Below are positions 1 through 6,396 of a DNA stretch of 10,283 nucleotides, piece after piece. A model generated the notes under the pieces. It saw only the letters and a program-made list of their open reading frames with translations. It was not told the origin of the DNA and ran no database searches. The stretch is taken from NCBI GenBank assembly GCA_024274995.1, contig JAJSAA010000051.1, positions 1 through 10,283 on the forward strand, written 5' to 3'. Source of the stretch: Deltaproteobacteria bacterium (lineage in GTDB: Bacteria > Desulfobacterota > Desulfobulbia > Desulfobulbales > VMSU01). Position numbers and translations under genes: made by a program. The number at the start of each line of letters is the position of its first letter. Positions within the stretch are counted from its first letter, which is position 1.

Positions 1-1
1 C

Positions 2-1333
2 CCGGCCGCCTGGCATGCCGAATTAACGGGGGGGCTGCACCCAGGGCCTGCCAATCCGCAAACCCTGGCCCGCTGGTGGACGGTGTTCCATGATCCCCTG
101 CTGGTGGAGTTGGAGAATAAAGCCTTGCGGGGCAGTCTGGACTTAAAGACGGCCCGCAGCCGAGTACGGGAGGCCAGGGCCCTCATGGGCATCAGCCGGG
201 CCGGGTTATTCCCCCAGCTCAATTCATCCGCCAGTGCCATTAAATCCCGCAGCAGCCGAAGCGACGAGAGCAATCTTTATAACGCCGGTTTTGATGCTGG
301 CTGGGAATTGGATATATTCGGCGGCCGCCGGCGAGCCGTACAGGCGGCAGCGGCCGATCTCAAGGCCCGTCGGGAGGCCATGCGTGATGTCATGGTCAGC
401 CTCACGGCCGAGGTTGGTATCAACTATGTTGATCTCAGAACCTACCAGGCCCGTTTGCAGGCAGCCAAGGCTAATCTTGCCGCCCAGCGGGAGAGTTACC
501 AGTTAAATCAATCCCGTTACCAGGCCGGGCTTATAGATGAACTGGCCCTGGAACAATCCCGCTCCAATATGGAGTTAACCCGCTCTCAAATCCCCCGCTT
601 AGAGACTGGAATAATCAGAGCCATGAACCGGCTGGCCGTACTCCTCGGCCAAAGGCCCGGCAGTTTAGAAAACAAATTGGCCCCCCCCGCGCCGGTGCCG
701 GCAGCCCCCGCCGCCATCATGGTAGGTGTACCAGCCGAGACCCTGCGCCGCCGGCCGGATATCCGCCGGGCCGAACAGCAGTTAGCAGCCCAGACCGCCC
801 GTATCGGGGTGGCCAAAGCGGCACTCTACCCCAAATTCCAGCTCACCGGCTCTATTGGCCTGGAATCCCTGCGCCTTGAGAATCTACCGAAATGGGCCAG
901 CCGCACTTTTCAGCTTGGGCCCTCCATATCCTGGAATATCTTTGATGCCGGGGCTATACGCCGCCAAATCGAGGTCGAAAATGCCCGCCAGGAACAGGCC
1001 CTGATCCATTATCAGGCCACAGTGCTGAACGCCGTGGAGGAGGTTGAAAACACCCTGACCTCCTATGTCAAGGAAGAAACCAGCAATCAGGCCTTAGCCC
1101 AGGCCGCGAAAGCCGCCGCCAAAGCGGAGCAGGCGGCTCGTGACCGTTACCAGGCCGGGCTGACCGACTTCTCCAATGTCCTGGACGCTCAGCGCTCCCT
1201 GCTCTCCTTAGACGACAAGCTGGCCCAAAGCACCGGGGCAGTAACCTCAGACCTGATCCGACTTTACAAGGCCCTGGGCGGCGGCTGGATGCCGACCTCA
1301 AAGGTGCAAGGCAAAAAGGCAGGGGCTGAATGA
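2..1333 (+). CDS. RND/EmrAB-type outer membrane efflux channel (NodT/OprM family), 5' partial
   Basis: This is an outer-membrane channel of the TolC/OprM/NodT class, which lets a tripartite pump discharge substrates outside the cell. The frame is open from base 2 with no stop, so the gene begins upstream of the window. The GTG at 83 is internal: the codons before it already encode the family signature (RWWTVFHDPLL, the usual WW-x-F-x-DP-L). The two tandem OEP repeats are visible. The first has FPQL, then SRYQAGL. The second has LRRRPDIRRAEQQL, YPKFQLTGSIG, WNIFDAG and DRYQAGLTDFSNVLDAQRSLL. The signal peptide and any lipobox lie outside the window. Its TGA overlaps the next small ORF (ATGA). 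The EmrA and EmrB genes downstream in the same direction supply the adaptor and pump it would dock with. The family call is firm. The substrate is unknown. Confidence 0.93.
   Translation, partial: PAAWHAELTGGLHPGPANPQTLARWWTVFHDPLLVELENKALRGSLDLKTARSRVREARALMGISRAGLFPQLNSSASAIKSRSSRSDESNLYNAGFDAGWELDIFGGRRRAVQAAAADLKARREAMRDVMVSLTAEVGINYVDLRTYQARLQAAKANLAAQRESYQLNQSRYQAGLIDELALEQSRSNMELTRSQIPRLETGIIRAMNRLAVLLGQRPGSLENKLAPPAPVPAAPAAIMVGVPAETLRRRPDIRRAEQQLAAQTARIGVAKAALYPKFQLTGSIGLESLRLENLPKWASRTFQLGPSISWNIFDAGAIRRQIEVENARQEQALIHYQATVLNAVEEVENTLTSYVKEETSNQALAQAAKAAAKAEQAARDRYQAGLTDFSNVLDAQRSLLSLDDKLAQSTGAVTSDLIRLYKALGGGWMPTSKVQGKKAGAE
514..531 (+). repeat. 18-bp direct repeat, copy 1 (internal duplication of the channel gene)
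   Basis: CCGTTACCAGGCCGGGCT occurs here and again at 1144-1161. It encodes RYQAGL in each of the two OEP repeats, so it is best explained by the known internal duplication of TolC-family proteins plus shared codon choice. Confidence 0.7.
1144..1161 (+). repeat. 18-bp direct repeat, copy 2 (internal duplication of the channel gene)
   Basis: This is the second exact copy of the 18-mer at 514-531, in the same reading frame, encoding RYQAGL followed by TD. It marks the helix turn of the second OEP repeat. Confidence 0.7.
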
Positions 1334-1401
1334 ATAAAAAAGTCGCCAGCAAAGGCAGCTACACCTTCACCGGCCCCCATCCGAAGAAACTGGCACCATG
1401 A
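1330..1401 (+). CDS. Candidate 23-residue small protein or coupling leader peptide
   Basis: A short ORF fills the gap between the channel gene and the first permease exactly. Its ATG (1330-1332) overlaps the channel's TGA as ATGA, and its own TGA (1399-1401) overlaps the permease ATG (1398-1400) as ATGA. A purine-rich stretch (AGGGGC, 1321-1326) sits four bases before its start. The permease ATG has no clear Shine-Dalgarno sequence. The product is basic and hydrophilic: it begins MNKKVASKGSY and ends in TGPHPKKLAP, with no membrane segment or signal peptide. I recognise no family. It could be a real small protein, or a leader whose translation carries ribosomes on to the permease. A chance open frame is possible because the ORF is so short. 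Confidence 0.35.
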   Translation: MNKKVASKGSYTFTGPHPKKLAP

Positions 1402-1886
1402 ATATTATCAAAATTGGCCTGATCTATCTGTTTCTGGTCGCTCTGACCTATTTCTGGTCATTCAGACACGATCCTCAACAGGCCAGAACCGCCCTCAAGA
1501 CGGGAGCCAAAACTTTATGCAGCCTGTTGCCGCTCTTAGTGGCTATCTTCGCCCTGGTCGGTCTCTTTAAAGAATTTCTGCCGCCGAAGCTGATTGAGAC
1601 GGTATTGGGGGAAGGAAACAAAGCCTTGTCTCTGTTGTTAGGAGGACTGTTAGGCGCTATTTCCATCGGCCCACCGCTGGCATCATACCCCATTGCCGGT
1701 TCACTTTTAGCTGATGGTGCCTGGCCGCCGGCAGTGGCGGCCTTTATTATGTCATGGATTTCAGTGGGAATAATCACCCTGCCCTTTGAGGCTAAAATTT
1801 TCAGCTGGCGATTCGCCCTCATCCGTAATCTCCTGACCCTGATTGCGGCGCTTTTGTCAGGCCTGTTATTAGGAGGTCTGTTGTGA
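1398..1886 (+). CDS. Half-size DUF318/ArsP-like permease, subunit A
   Basis: This is an integral inner-membrane protein of 162 residues with about five hydrophobic segments (roughly 4-22, 42-60, 77-105, 110-130 and 138-162). It looks like one half of a DUF318/ArsP-like permease (PF03773), whose full-length members have two related halves. Visible marks are the FALVGLFK...PKLIETVLGEGN stretch, a glycine-rich helix leading into ISIGPPLASYPIAGSLL, and LPFEAKIFSWRFALIRNLL near the C-terminus. The next gene repeats the same layout (FALIGL, VGPSYVIFPLL, LPIEAEFLGFHFALLR), so the two are paralogues and probably form a heterodimer. The start is the ATG overlapping the small ORF's stop. Known relatives include the ArsP organoarsenical exporter, but nothing here fixes the substrate. 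Its place inside a channel-EmrAB operon suggests a linked transport role. Confidence 0.68.
   Translation: MNIIKIGLIYLFLVALTYFWSFRHDPQQARTALKTGAKTLCSLLPLLVAIFALVGLFKEFLPPKLIETVLGEGNKALSLLLGGLLGAISIGPPLASYPIAGSLLADGAWPPAVAAFIMSWISVGIITLPFEAKIFSWRFALIRNLLTLIAALLSGLLLGGLL
1871..1876 (+). promoter_or_regulatory. Shine-Dalgarno site for permease subunit B
   Basis: AGGAGG lies inside the 3' end of subunit A, six bases before the GTG at 1883. It is the strongest ribosome-binding site in the operon. It decides that subunit B starts at this GTG, overlapping the TGA of subunit A as GTGA. Confidence 0.85.
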
Positions 1887-2398
1887 GCCGGATCAATTAT
1901 TTTTTCCGGGGCTTATTGCGCCAGCGCCTGGCCGGGATAGTCATTCTGCTTTACATATGGGCCTGGTCGGTTTCTCCCACCAAAACCATAGAATCCTTAA
2001 AGTATGGGGCAAATCTATTCGCTTCGATAAGTATTATTATTCTGGCAGTATTTGCCCTCATCGGCCTGATTAATGTTAAAATAAGCCGCGAGTTGATCGG
2101 CTCCCTGCTGGGACAAAAGAGCGGGGTTAGAGGGCTGTTGATCGCAGTGGGCTGCGGGGCGGTGCTGGTCGGCCCCTCATACGTCATTTTTCCGTTACTC
2201 ATGAGCGTGAGACGACTTGGAGCCCGCTGGGCCGTCGTCGCCATTGTCCTGGCTGCCTGGTCGCTTAAACCACAGATGCTGCCAATTGAGGCCGAGTTCC
2301 TCGGCTTTCACTTCGCCCTGCTTCGGGGAGCCCTGGTTCTGCTGCTGGCAATCCCCTTTGGATTGGCGGTGGAATGGTTTATGCCCGATGAATCGTAA
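1883..2398 (+). CDS. Half-size DUF318/ArsP-like permease, subunit B
   Basis: This is the second half-size permease, with 171 residues and about five hydrophobic segments (roughly 16-32, 43-65, 84-110, 113-128 and 144-166). It aligns by eye along its length with the upstream subunit. AVFALIGLI matches AIFALVGLF, SRELIGSLLGQ matches PKLIETVLGEG, LVGPSYVIFPLL matches SIGPPLASYPIA, and LPIEAEFLGFHFALLRGAL matches LPFEAKIFSWRFALIRNLL. Key family features (the GP turn and the LP-x-EA motif) are kept in both copies. Translation starts at a GTG fused to the previous stop and preceded by AGGAGG, so the two subunits should be made in fixed proportion. The stop is TAA, followed by 30 bases before the adaptor gene. 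Substrate and direction are unknown. Confidence 0.66.
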   Translation: MSRINYFFRGLLRQRLAGIVILLYIWAWSVSPTKTIESLKYGANLFASISIIILAVFALIGLINVKISRELIGSLLGQKSGVRGLLIAVGCGAVLVGPSYVIFPLLMSVRRLGARWAVVAIVLAAWSLKPQMLPIEAEFLGFHFALLRGALVLLLAIPFGLAVEWFMPDES

Positions 2399-2428
2399 CC
2401 AATAAATAACCCATTTTCACAAGAGATC

Positions 2429-3616
2429 ATGCAAAAAAACAATACGTCACGCGGGCGCCTCATTGCCGCCATAATCCTAATTATCTGTGCTGTAATAATT
2501 ATTGTCATTGCCATCCGCTTTGTCCGCCATCGAATGGCCTACGCCGTCACCGATGCCGTCTTTGTCCGCACCGACAGTCTGGTTTCCGTGGGCTTCAACC
2601 GGGTCAGCGGCCGCGTCGAGACAATCAACAGAAAAGCGGGAGATCCGGTGCGAGAAGGCGAGGTGCTGGGCCGCTTAGACGATACCTCTTACCGGCTGAC
2701 GGTTGAACAGCTCAAGGCCGCTCTCGCCGCCGTTGAAAATAAACGTCAGAACAAAAAACTTTTTCTGCGGCGTCTGCGCCAGGAAACTAATTTGAACCAG
2801 AAGATTGCCGCCTCACGTCTCACGAAGCTGAAAAAACAAAAAGGTGCCGTAACCTTCCAGATCGCCGCCGCTGAAGTTGAAATCGAACAACTGCAAAGGG
2901 ATAACGCCCGCTACCAGAATCTTCTGCCCCGCCAGGCGGTCTCCCATAGTCAAGCCGAGAATGTCAGCACCAGCTTACGGGCCAAAGAGCTGGCCAGAAA
3001 CGCTCTACGCCAGCAGGCGGCAGCCATTGGTGCCTCCGTGCTGACGTCACGATACCAGTTGCAACTGACCACGGTTGAAAAACAGCGCCTTAAAGAAACC
3101 ACGAAAGAGATTAAAGTCCTGACTGACAAAATCAAAGAAACCCAGGCCGCCCTCCAAAGCGCCCGCTATGATCTCGCCCAATGCGTTTTAAAGAGCCCCT
3201 TAAACGGCCGGGTGGCCAAACGCTTTGTCAGCCCCGGCGCCCTGGTTTCGCCCCGCAAGGTAGTCTTTTCCCTGATTAACCCAGGGGATATTTACCTGAT
3301 AGTTCTGTTAGAGGAGCAAAAACTGGCCGGAGTGGAACCCGGCTCACCGGTTAATATTACCATCGACGCCTATCCAGGGAACGACTACAAGGGCGTAGTG
3401 GAAACCATTCTGCCCGCTTCAGCCGCCACCTTTGCCCTGGCTCCCCGTGATATTTCCGCCGGCGAATTCACCAAGGTATCGCAGCGCATTCCGATCAGAA
3501 TCAGAATCACCAAGGGCAATACGGCCCGCTTACGGGTCGGCATGGGCGGAGAGGTTGAAATCAAGCGTCAGGAAAACCAGAAAAACGCGGTGGACGGGAG
3601 TAAAGACGGCTCATGA
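2429..3616 (+). CDS. emrA: EmrA-type periplasmic adaptor (HlyD/membrane fusion protein)
   Basis: This adaptor of 395 residues would bridge the inner-membrane EmrB pump and the outer-membrane channel. A short basic N-terminus is followed by a single membrane anchor (about 11-30). Next comes the first half of the biotinyl-lipoyl domain, with the typical VTDAVFVRTD...VSGRV and AGDPVREGEVLGRLDD (about 41-85). A long coiled-coil hairpin follows (about 88-245, rich in Q, K, E and A). The second lipoyl half has LKSPLNGRVAKRFVSPGALV (about 253-272), then a beta-barrel region. FALAPRDISAGEFTKVSQRIPIRI near residues 335-358 closely follows the EmrA signature (NFTKVVQRIPVRI in typical members). The ribosome-binding site is weak (AAGAGA two bases before ATG). 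Its TGA overlaps the emrB ATG as ATGA. The family call is strong. The drug or metabolite moved is not predictable. Confidence 0.9.
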   Translation: MQKNNTSRGRLIAAIILIICAVIIIVIAIRFVRHRMAYAVTDAVFVRTDSLVSVGFNRVSGRVETINRKAGDPVREGEVLGRLDDTSYRLTVEQLKAALAAVENKRQNKKLFLRRLRQETNLNQKIAASRLTKLKKQKGAVTFQIAAAEVEIEQLQRDNARYQNLLPRQAVSHSQAENVSTSLRAKELARNALRQQAAAIGASVLTSRYQLQLTTVEKQRLKETTKEIKVLTDKIKETQAALQSARYDLAQCVLKSPLNGRVAKRFVSPGALVSPRKVVFSLINPGDIYLIVLLEEQKLAGVEPGSPVNITIDAYPGNDYKGVVETILPASAATFALAPRDISAGEFTKVSQRIPIRIRITKGNTARLRVGMGGEVEIKRQENQKNAVDGSKDGS

Positions 3617-5187
3617 TCCTCGAAGAAGCAGACGACATACCGATTTACGCCCGCATCTCCAAGGGCTACCGGGCCTTTTTGACCGTAATTATCATGACCG
3701 GGGCCTTCATGGCCATCCTCGATACCACCGTGGTTGATGTAGTAATCCCCAAGATGATGGGGCCGCTGTCTACTGATCTCTACGGCATACAGTGGGTGAT
3801 AACCGCCTACATGACGGCGGCGGCTGTGGGCCTGCTCCTGACCCACAGCTTAGGCAAGGTCATCGGCCTGAAGAATGTGTTTATTGCCGGGCTAATAGTC
3901 TTTACCACGGCCAGCGCCCTATGCGGAATGGCCTCCACCCTGCCGCAGATAATCAGCTCCAGGGTACTGCAGGGCCTGGGGGAGGCCTTTATCATGGCCA
4001 GCGCCCAGACCATTCTCTTTTCCCTCTATCCGCCGGAAAAACACGGCTTGGCCATGGGGATTTACGCCATGGGAGTAAGCTTCGCCCCGTCATTAGGGCC
4101 CACGGTGGGCGGCTGGATCACCCAGAATCTTTCCTGGCGCTGGGTCTTTTTCATTAACCTGCCCACCGGTATTTTGAACATCGTGGCCGCCTTCTTTTTT
4201 CTGCCCGTCATCGTGCGGCACCGCCAGAAATTGCATTTCAATTTCATCAGTTACTTCTGTATTGCCACCTTTACCATTGCCCTGCTGGTTCTCCTCTCCA
4301 AGGGGCAGCAATTAGGCTGGGGACAGTCGAATCTCATTGTGATCCTGGGTGCTGTGGCGGCCGTGGCCCTGATTCTTTACGTCCTGACCGAGATGTTCAG
4401 CCAGCGCCCCCTCATTGATATGAGCATCTTTAAAAACCGGCAGTACACCCTGTCCATGGGCTTTTATTTTCTGGTCATGGGGCTCGCCATCTACCAGCTC
4501 TTCTATCTTCTGCCCCTCTATTATGAGACGGTAAAGCACCTCGGAACCTTTGACACCGGCATCCACATGCTCACCTTTGCCATTTTCATCGCCATCCTGT
4601 CGCCGGTGGCCGGTATCTTAAGTGACCGTTTCGGGCCGCCCAAGGTTCTGGTGGTCAGTACCATTATCTTTCTTATCACCAGTTTTTACCTCATTCCATC
4701 GTTGAACTACTATACCCCTTCGATACGAGCCGCCATCATCACCATCCCCCTGGGCATCGCCTTGGGTTCCTTTTTCGCCCCAGTCTCAGCCATGGCTCTC
4801 GGCAACCTGGGGCCTCAGACCTCGCAGGGGGTCAGTATCATGCATTATCTCCGCTTTCTTGGCGGCTCCCTTGGTACTGCCATCGCCACCAACACTCTGG
4901 AATTCAGACAGGCCGTCCATTACGACGGCACAACTATTCTCCAGAACCATAATTATGTGCTAAATTTCATTACCAGCACAGGGCACAAGTTAGCCGCCTT
5001 CATGCCCAACGATCTGGCCGCGGCCCGCAGTTATGTCCTCCTGACCCGAGTCCAGGATATCAAGGCCCTAAGTCTCTCTTTTCAAGACACCTTTCGCCAC
5101 ACCTCATTATTCGGGGCTCTGGGCAGTATTTTTCTGCTGCTGCTTATCCTCGATGCCAGGCGGACAAAAAAGGTAAGCGCTCCATGA
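3613..5187 (+). CDS. emrB: EmrB/QacA-type DHA2 drug:H+ antiporter (MFS, 14 helices)
   Basis: This inner-membrane pump of 524 residues would export a substrate through the EmrA adaptor and the upstream channel using the proton gradient. Helix 1 carries the DHA2 mark MAILDTTVVDVVIPKM (about 33-48), followed by the family's QWVITAYM at about 60-67. Antiporter motif C is clear (LGPTVGGWI, about 161-169) and runs into the EmrB-like WRWVFFINLPTGIL. The first motif A is degenerate (HSLGKVIGLKN, without the usual D and R), as is common in EmrB proteins. A better copy, GILSDRFGPPKVL, follows helix 8. Length and hydrophobic profile fit 14 helices. The ATG overlaps the emrA stop, so the two are translationally coupled. 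The gene ends just before a palindrome and a mobile element, and its TGA also overlaps a short ATGA-coupled frame. Confidence 0.92.
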   Translation: MILEEADDIPIYARISKGYRAFLTVIIMTGAFMAILDTTVVDVVIPKMMGPLSTDLYGIQWVITAYMTAAAVGLLLTHSLGKVIGLKNVFIAGLIVFTTASALCGMASTLPQIISSRVLQGLGEAFIMASAQTILFSLYPPEKHGLAMGIYAMGVSFAPSLGPTVGGWITQNLSWRWVFFINLPTGILNIVAAFFFLPVIVRHRQKLHFNFISYFCIATFTIALLVLLSKGQQLGWGQSNLIVILGAVAAVALILYVLTEMFSQRPLIDMSIFKNRQYTLSMGFYFLVMGLAIYQLFYLLPLYYETVKHLGTFDTGIHMLTFAIFIAILSPVAGILSDRFGPPKVLVVSTIIFLITSFYLIPSLNYYTPSIRAAIITIPLGIALGSFFAPVSAMALGNLGPQTSQGVSIMHYLRFLGGSLGTAIATNTLEFRQAVHYDGTTILQNHNYVLNFITSTGHKLAAFMPNDLAAARSYVLLTRVQDIKALSLSFQDTFRHTSLFGALGSIFLLLLILDARRTKKVSAP

Positions 5188-5246
5188 ACACCCTGCTGCA
5201 CGCACTTAAGTACCCAGATATACAGGGGTATTATCGGGGTACTTAA
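5184..5246 (+). other. 20-codon open frame coupled to the emrB stop, possible gene stub
   Basis: An ATG overlaps the emrB TGA (ATGA) and opens a frame beginning MNTLLHALKYPDIQGYY that stops at TAA 5244-5246. Most of it lies inside the 5191-5261 palindrome. It could be the surviving start of a former next operon gene cut off by the repeat, or mere chance. I recognise no family. Confidence 0.15.
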
Positions 5247-5261
5247 TTACGCACAGCAGGG
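5191..5261 (+). repeat. 71-bp imperfect palindrome (REP-like or MITE-like hairpin)
   Basis: The left arm begins CCCTGCTG and the right arm ends CAGCAGGG. A longer perfect block TTAAGTACCC (5206-5215) pairs with GGGTACTTAA (5237-5246). GATA/TATC (5217-5220 with 5232-5235) and TAC/GTA close it around an AGGG loop. About five mismatches and one bulge interrupt the stem. No T-run follows, so it is not a classic Rho-independent terminator, though such a stem could protect the emrB mRNA 3' end. It lies about 40 bp outside the transposase element. RAYT transposases are known to act on REP palindromes, so it may be a substrate of that enzyme. Confidence 0.75.
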
Positions 5262-5268
5262 CGTCCGT

Positions 5269-5293
5269 CCCTGAAACGCTTACATTTCGAGGG
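5269..5293 (+). repeat. Small hairpin between the palindrome and the mobile element
   Basis: CCCTGAAA (5269-5276) pairs with TTTC and AGGG (5285-5288, 5290-5293), with one bulged G and an 8-base loop. No T-tract follows. It may be part of the same repeat unit as the preceding palindrome. No promoter or gene is evident in the rest of 5188-5302. Confidence 0.45.
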
Positions 5294-5302
5294 AGCAAAT
5301 TA

Positions 5303-5317
5303 GGGGACGTCTATGAT
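5303..5317 (+). repeat. Left inverted end of the RAYT element
   Basis: GGGGACGTCTATGAT is an exact reverse complement of 6375-6389. It also pairs imperfectly with 5344-5359 to make the left-end hairpin. Confidence 0.8.
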
Positions 5318-5359
5318 ATTATGCTTTACCGCCAAGATTATATATGATAGACATCGCCC
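5303..5359 (+). repeat. Left-end hairpin of the element, abutting the transposase start
   Basis: GTCTAT (5309-5314) pairs with ATAGAC (5347-5352). The stem continues with GGG/CCC at the base (5303-5305 with 5357-5359) and AT/AT above it, with two mismatches, a bulged G and a loop of about 26 bases. The stem ends directly before the ATG at 5360. Known TnpA and RAYT proteins bind end hairpins of this kind. In mRNA the same fold could hold down translation of the transposase, which lacks a clear Shine-Dalgarno site. Confidence 0.6.
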
Positions 5360-6373
5360 ATGCCACGCAAAGCAAGAATAGACGCACCAGGAGCCCTGCA
5401 TCACATAATTGTCAGGGGAATCGAACGTCATAAAATATTTATATCTGATTATGACCGGCAGAACTTTTTAAATCGGCTCGGAAAATTAATTCCTGAAACT
5501 CAAACCGATTGTTTTGCATGGGCGCTGATCCCCAACCATGTGCATTTATTACTGAGAACCGGTTTGATTCCAGTTTCTGTATTAATGAGCCGTTTGCTCA
5601 CCGGATATGCCCTGTGGTTTAACAGGAAATACCAGCGACACGGGCAGCTTTTTCAAAATCGCTATAAATCTATTTTATGCCAGGAAGATCTCTATTTAAA
5701 GGAACTGGTGCGTTATATTCATTTGAACCCTTTGCGGGCCGGGGTTGTTAAAGATATGACAAAGCTGGATGAACACCCATGGTGCGGACACAGCGTTCTT
5801 ATGAACAAAGCAAAACAGACCTGGCAGAATATCAATTATGTTTATGAACTGTTTGCCCAAAAAAAAGGATTAGCCCGCCCAAGGTATCGAATATTTGTCG
5901 AAAAAGGGATTGCCGAAGGCGAGCATCCCGCTCTTACGGGCGGAGGATTATTAAGGAGTATCGGCGGCTGGACGGCTCTCAAAGAACTTCGGAAAGCTGG
6001 CATTCGAGTTAAGGGAGATGAACGTATTTTAGGCGACAGTGATTTTGTAAAAAATGTGCTGAAGTCCGCCGAAGAAGAATTTGAAGAGAAATACGAATTA
6101 AAGGCCAAAGGCTATGACTTTGATCGGACAGCCCGGCGGGTGGCGGAAGTGCTGGCCATGGACATTGCTCAAATAATGGCTTTGGGAAAATCACCACAAA
6201 CCGTTAAGGCCCGAAGTTTATTATGCTTTTGGGCCCATCGAAGGCTTGGCATGACGACCATCGAAATCGGCAGGCGACTGAATATAAGCCAGTCAGCAGC
6301 GAGTCGTTCATCTATGCGAGGGCAAAAAATTGCCCAAGAGGGGTGTTTTGAACTTATTACGCAAAACGCATGA
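5360..6373 (+). CDS. REP-associated (Y1/HUH) transposase with DnaA-like C-terminal domain
   Basis: This single-strand DNA transposase of 337 residues would nick and join element ends or REP-like hairpins through a tyrosine-DNA bond. The N-terminus is typical of the RAYT group (MPRKARIDAPGALHHIIVRG). The HUH metal-binding pair is in PNHVHLLL (H60, H62). The conserved HGQLFQNRYKS (about 94-104) and RYIHLNPLRAGVV (118-130) follow, with Y119 the probable nucleophile. After residue 200 there is a second module: GDSDFV, then FDRTARRVAEVLAMDIAQIM, ARSLLCFWAHRRLGMTTIEIG and RRLNISQSAASR. It resembles the DnaA C-terminal DNA-binding domain (IGxxxxxS helix-turn-helix style) and probably reads a duplex site. 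Compact IS200 TnpA proteins are about half this size. All motifs look intact, so it may be active. The ATG follows a hairpin, and no strong ribosome-binding site is seen. Confidence 0.9.
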   Translation: MPRKARIDAPGALHHIIVRGIERHKIFISDYDRQNFLNRLGKLIPETQTDCFAWALIPNHVHLLLRTGLIPVSVLMSRLLTGYALWFNRKYQRHGQLFQNRYKSILCQEDLYLKELVRYIHLNPLRAGVVKDMTKLDEHPWCGHSVLMNKAKQTWQNINYVYELFAQKKGLARPRYRIFVEKGIAEGEHPALTGGGLLRSIGGWTALKELRKAGIRVKGDERILGDSDFVKNVLKSAEEEFEEKYELKAKGYDFDRTARRVAEVLAMDIAQIMALGKSPQTVKARSLLCFWAHRRLGMTTIEIGRRLNISQSAASRSSMRGQKIAQEGCFELITQNA

Positions 6374-6374
6374 A

Positions 6375-6389
6375 ATCATAGACGTCCCC
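6375..6389 (-). repeat. Right inverted end of the RAYT element
   Basis: ATCATAGACGTCCCC is an exact reverse complement of 5303-5317 and begins one base after the transposase stop codon. It lies just upstream of the dehydratase GTG at 6397, in the place where that gene's ribosome-binding site would be expected. Confidence 0.8.
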
Positions 6390-6396
6390 CAATAAT

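Larger units (their letters stand above)
5303..6389 (+). mobile_element. Single-gene RAYT/IS200-like element with 15-bp inverted ends
   Basis: Perfect inverted copies of GGGGACGTCTATGAT bound a unit of about 1.09 kb that contains only the transposase. The match extends weakly outward: ATT at 5299-5301 pairs with AAT at 6391-6393 after one mismatch. The element is visibly more AT-rich than the exporter genes before it. It sits between emrB and a dehydratase gene, with its right end seven bases from the dehydratase GTG. No target-site duplication is evident, as expected for Y1 (HUH) transposition. The exact outer limits are uncertain, and the palindromes to the left could belong to the same mobile unit. 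Confidence 0.72.

Noticed and set aside
1068..1352. Reverse-strand open frames across the exporter and radical SAM genes (for example 1068-1352 and 4312-4566) as antisense genes.
   Set aside because: They mirror the codon structure of strong forward genes, show no family motifs, and lack ribosome-binding sites. They are shadows.
5312..5348. TATGAT at 5312-5317 and 5343-5348 as -10 promoter boxes for the transposase.
   Set aside because: Neither has a credible -35 box at 16-18 bp spacing, and both fall inside the inverted-end hairpin sequence, which explains them better.
6352..6362. Similarity of ACTTATTACGCA near the right end to ACTTAATTACGCA in the 5191-5261 palindrome, as evidence that both mark the same mobile unit.
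   Set aside because: The match is about 12 bases with one gap, in AT-rich sequence. Chance is a sufficient explanation without further copies.
6320..6367. Hairpins GGGCAA/TTGCCC (6320-6335) and GTTTTG/CAAAAC (6345-6367) near the right element end, as a terminator or right-end structure.
   Set aside because: Both lie within the transposase coding region, have only six paired bases and lack a T-run. They might matter to the element, but the sequence alone does not show it.
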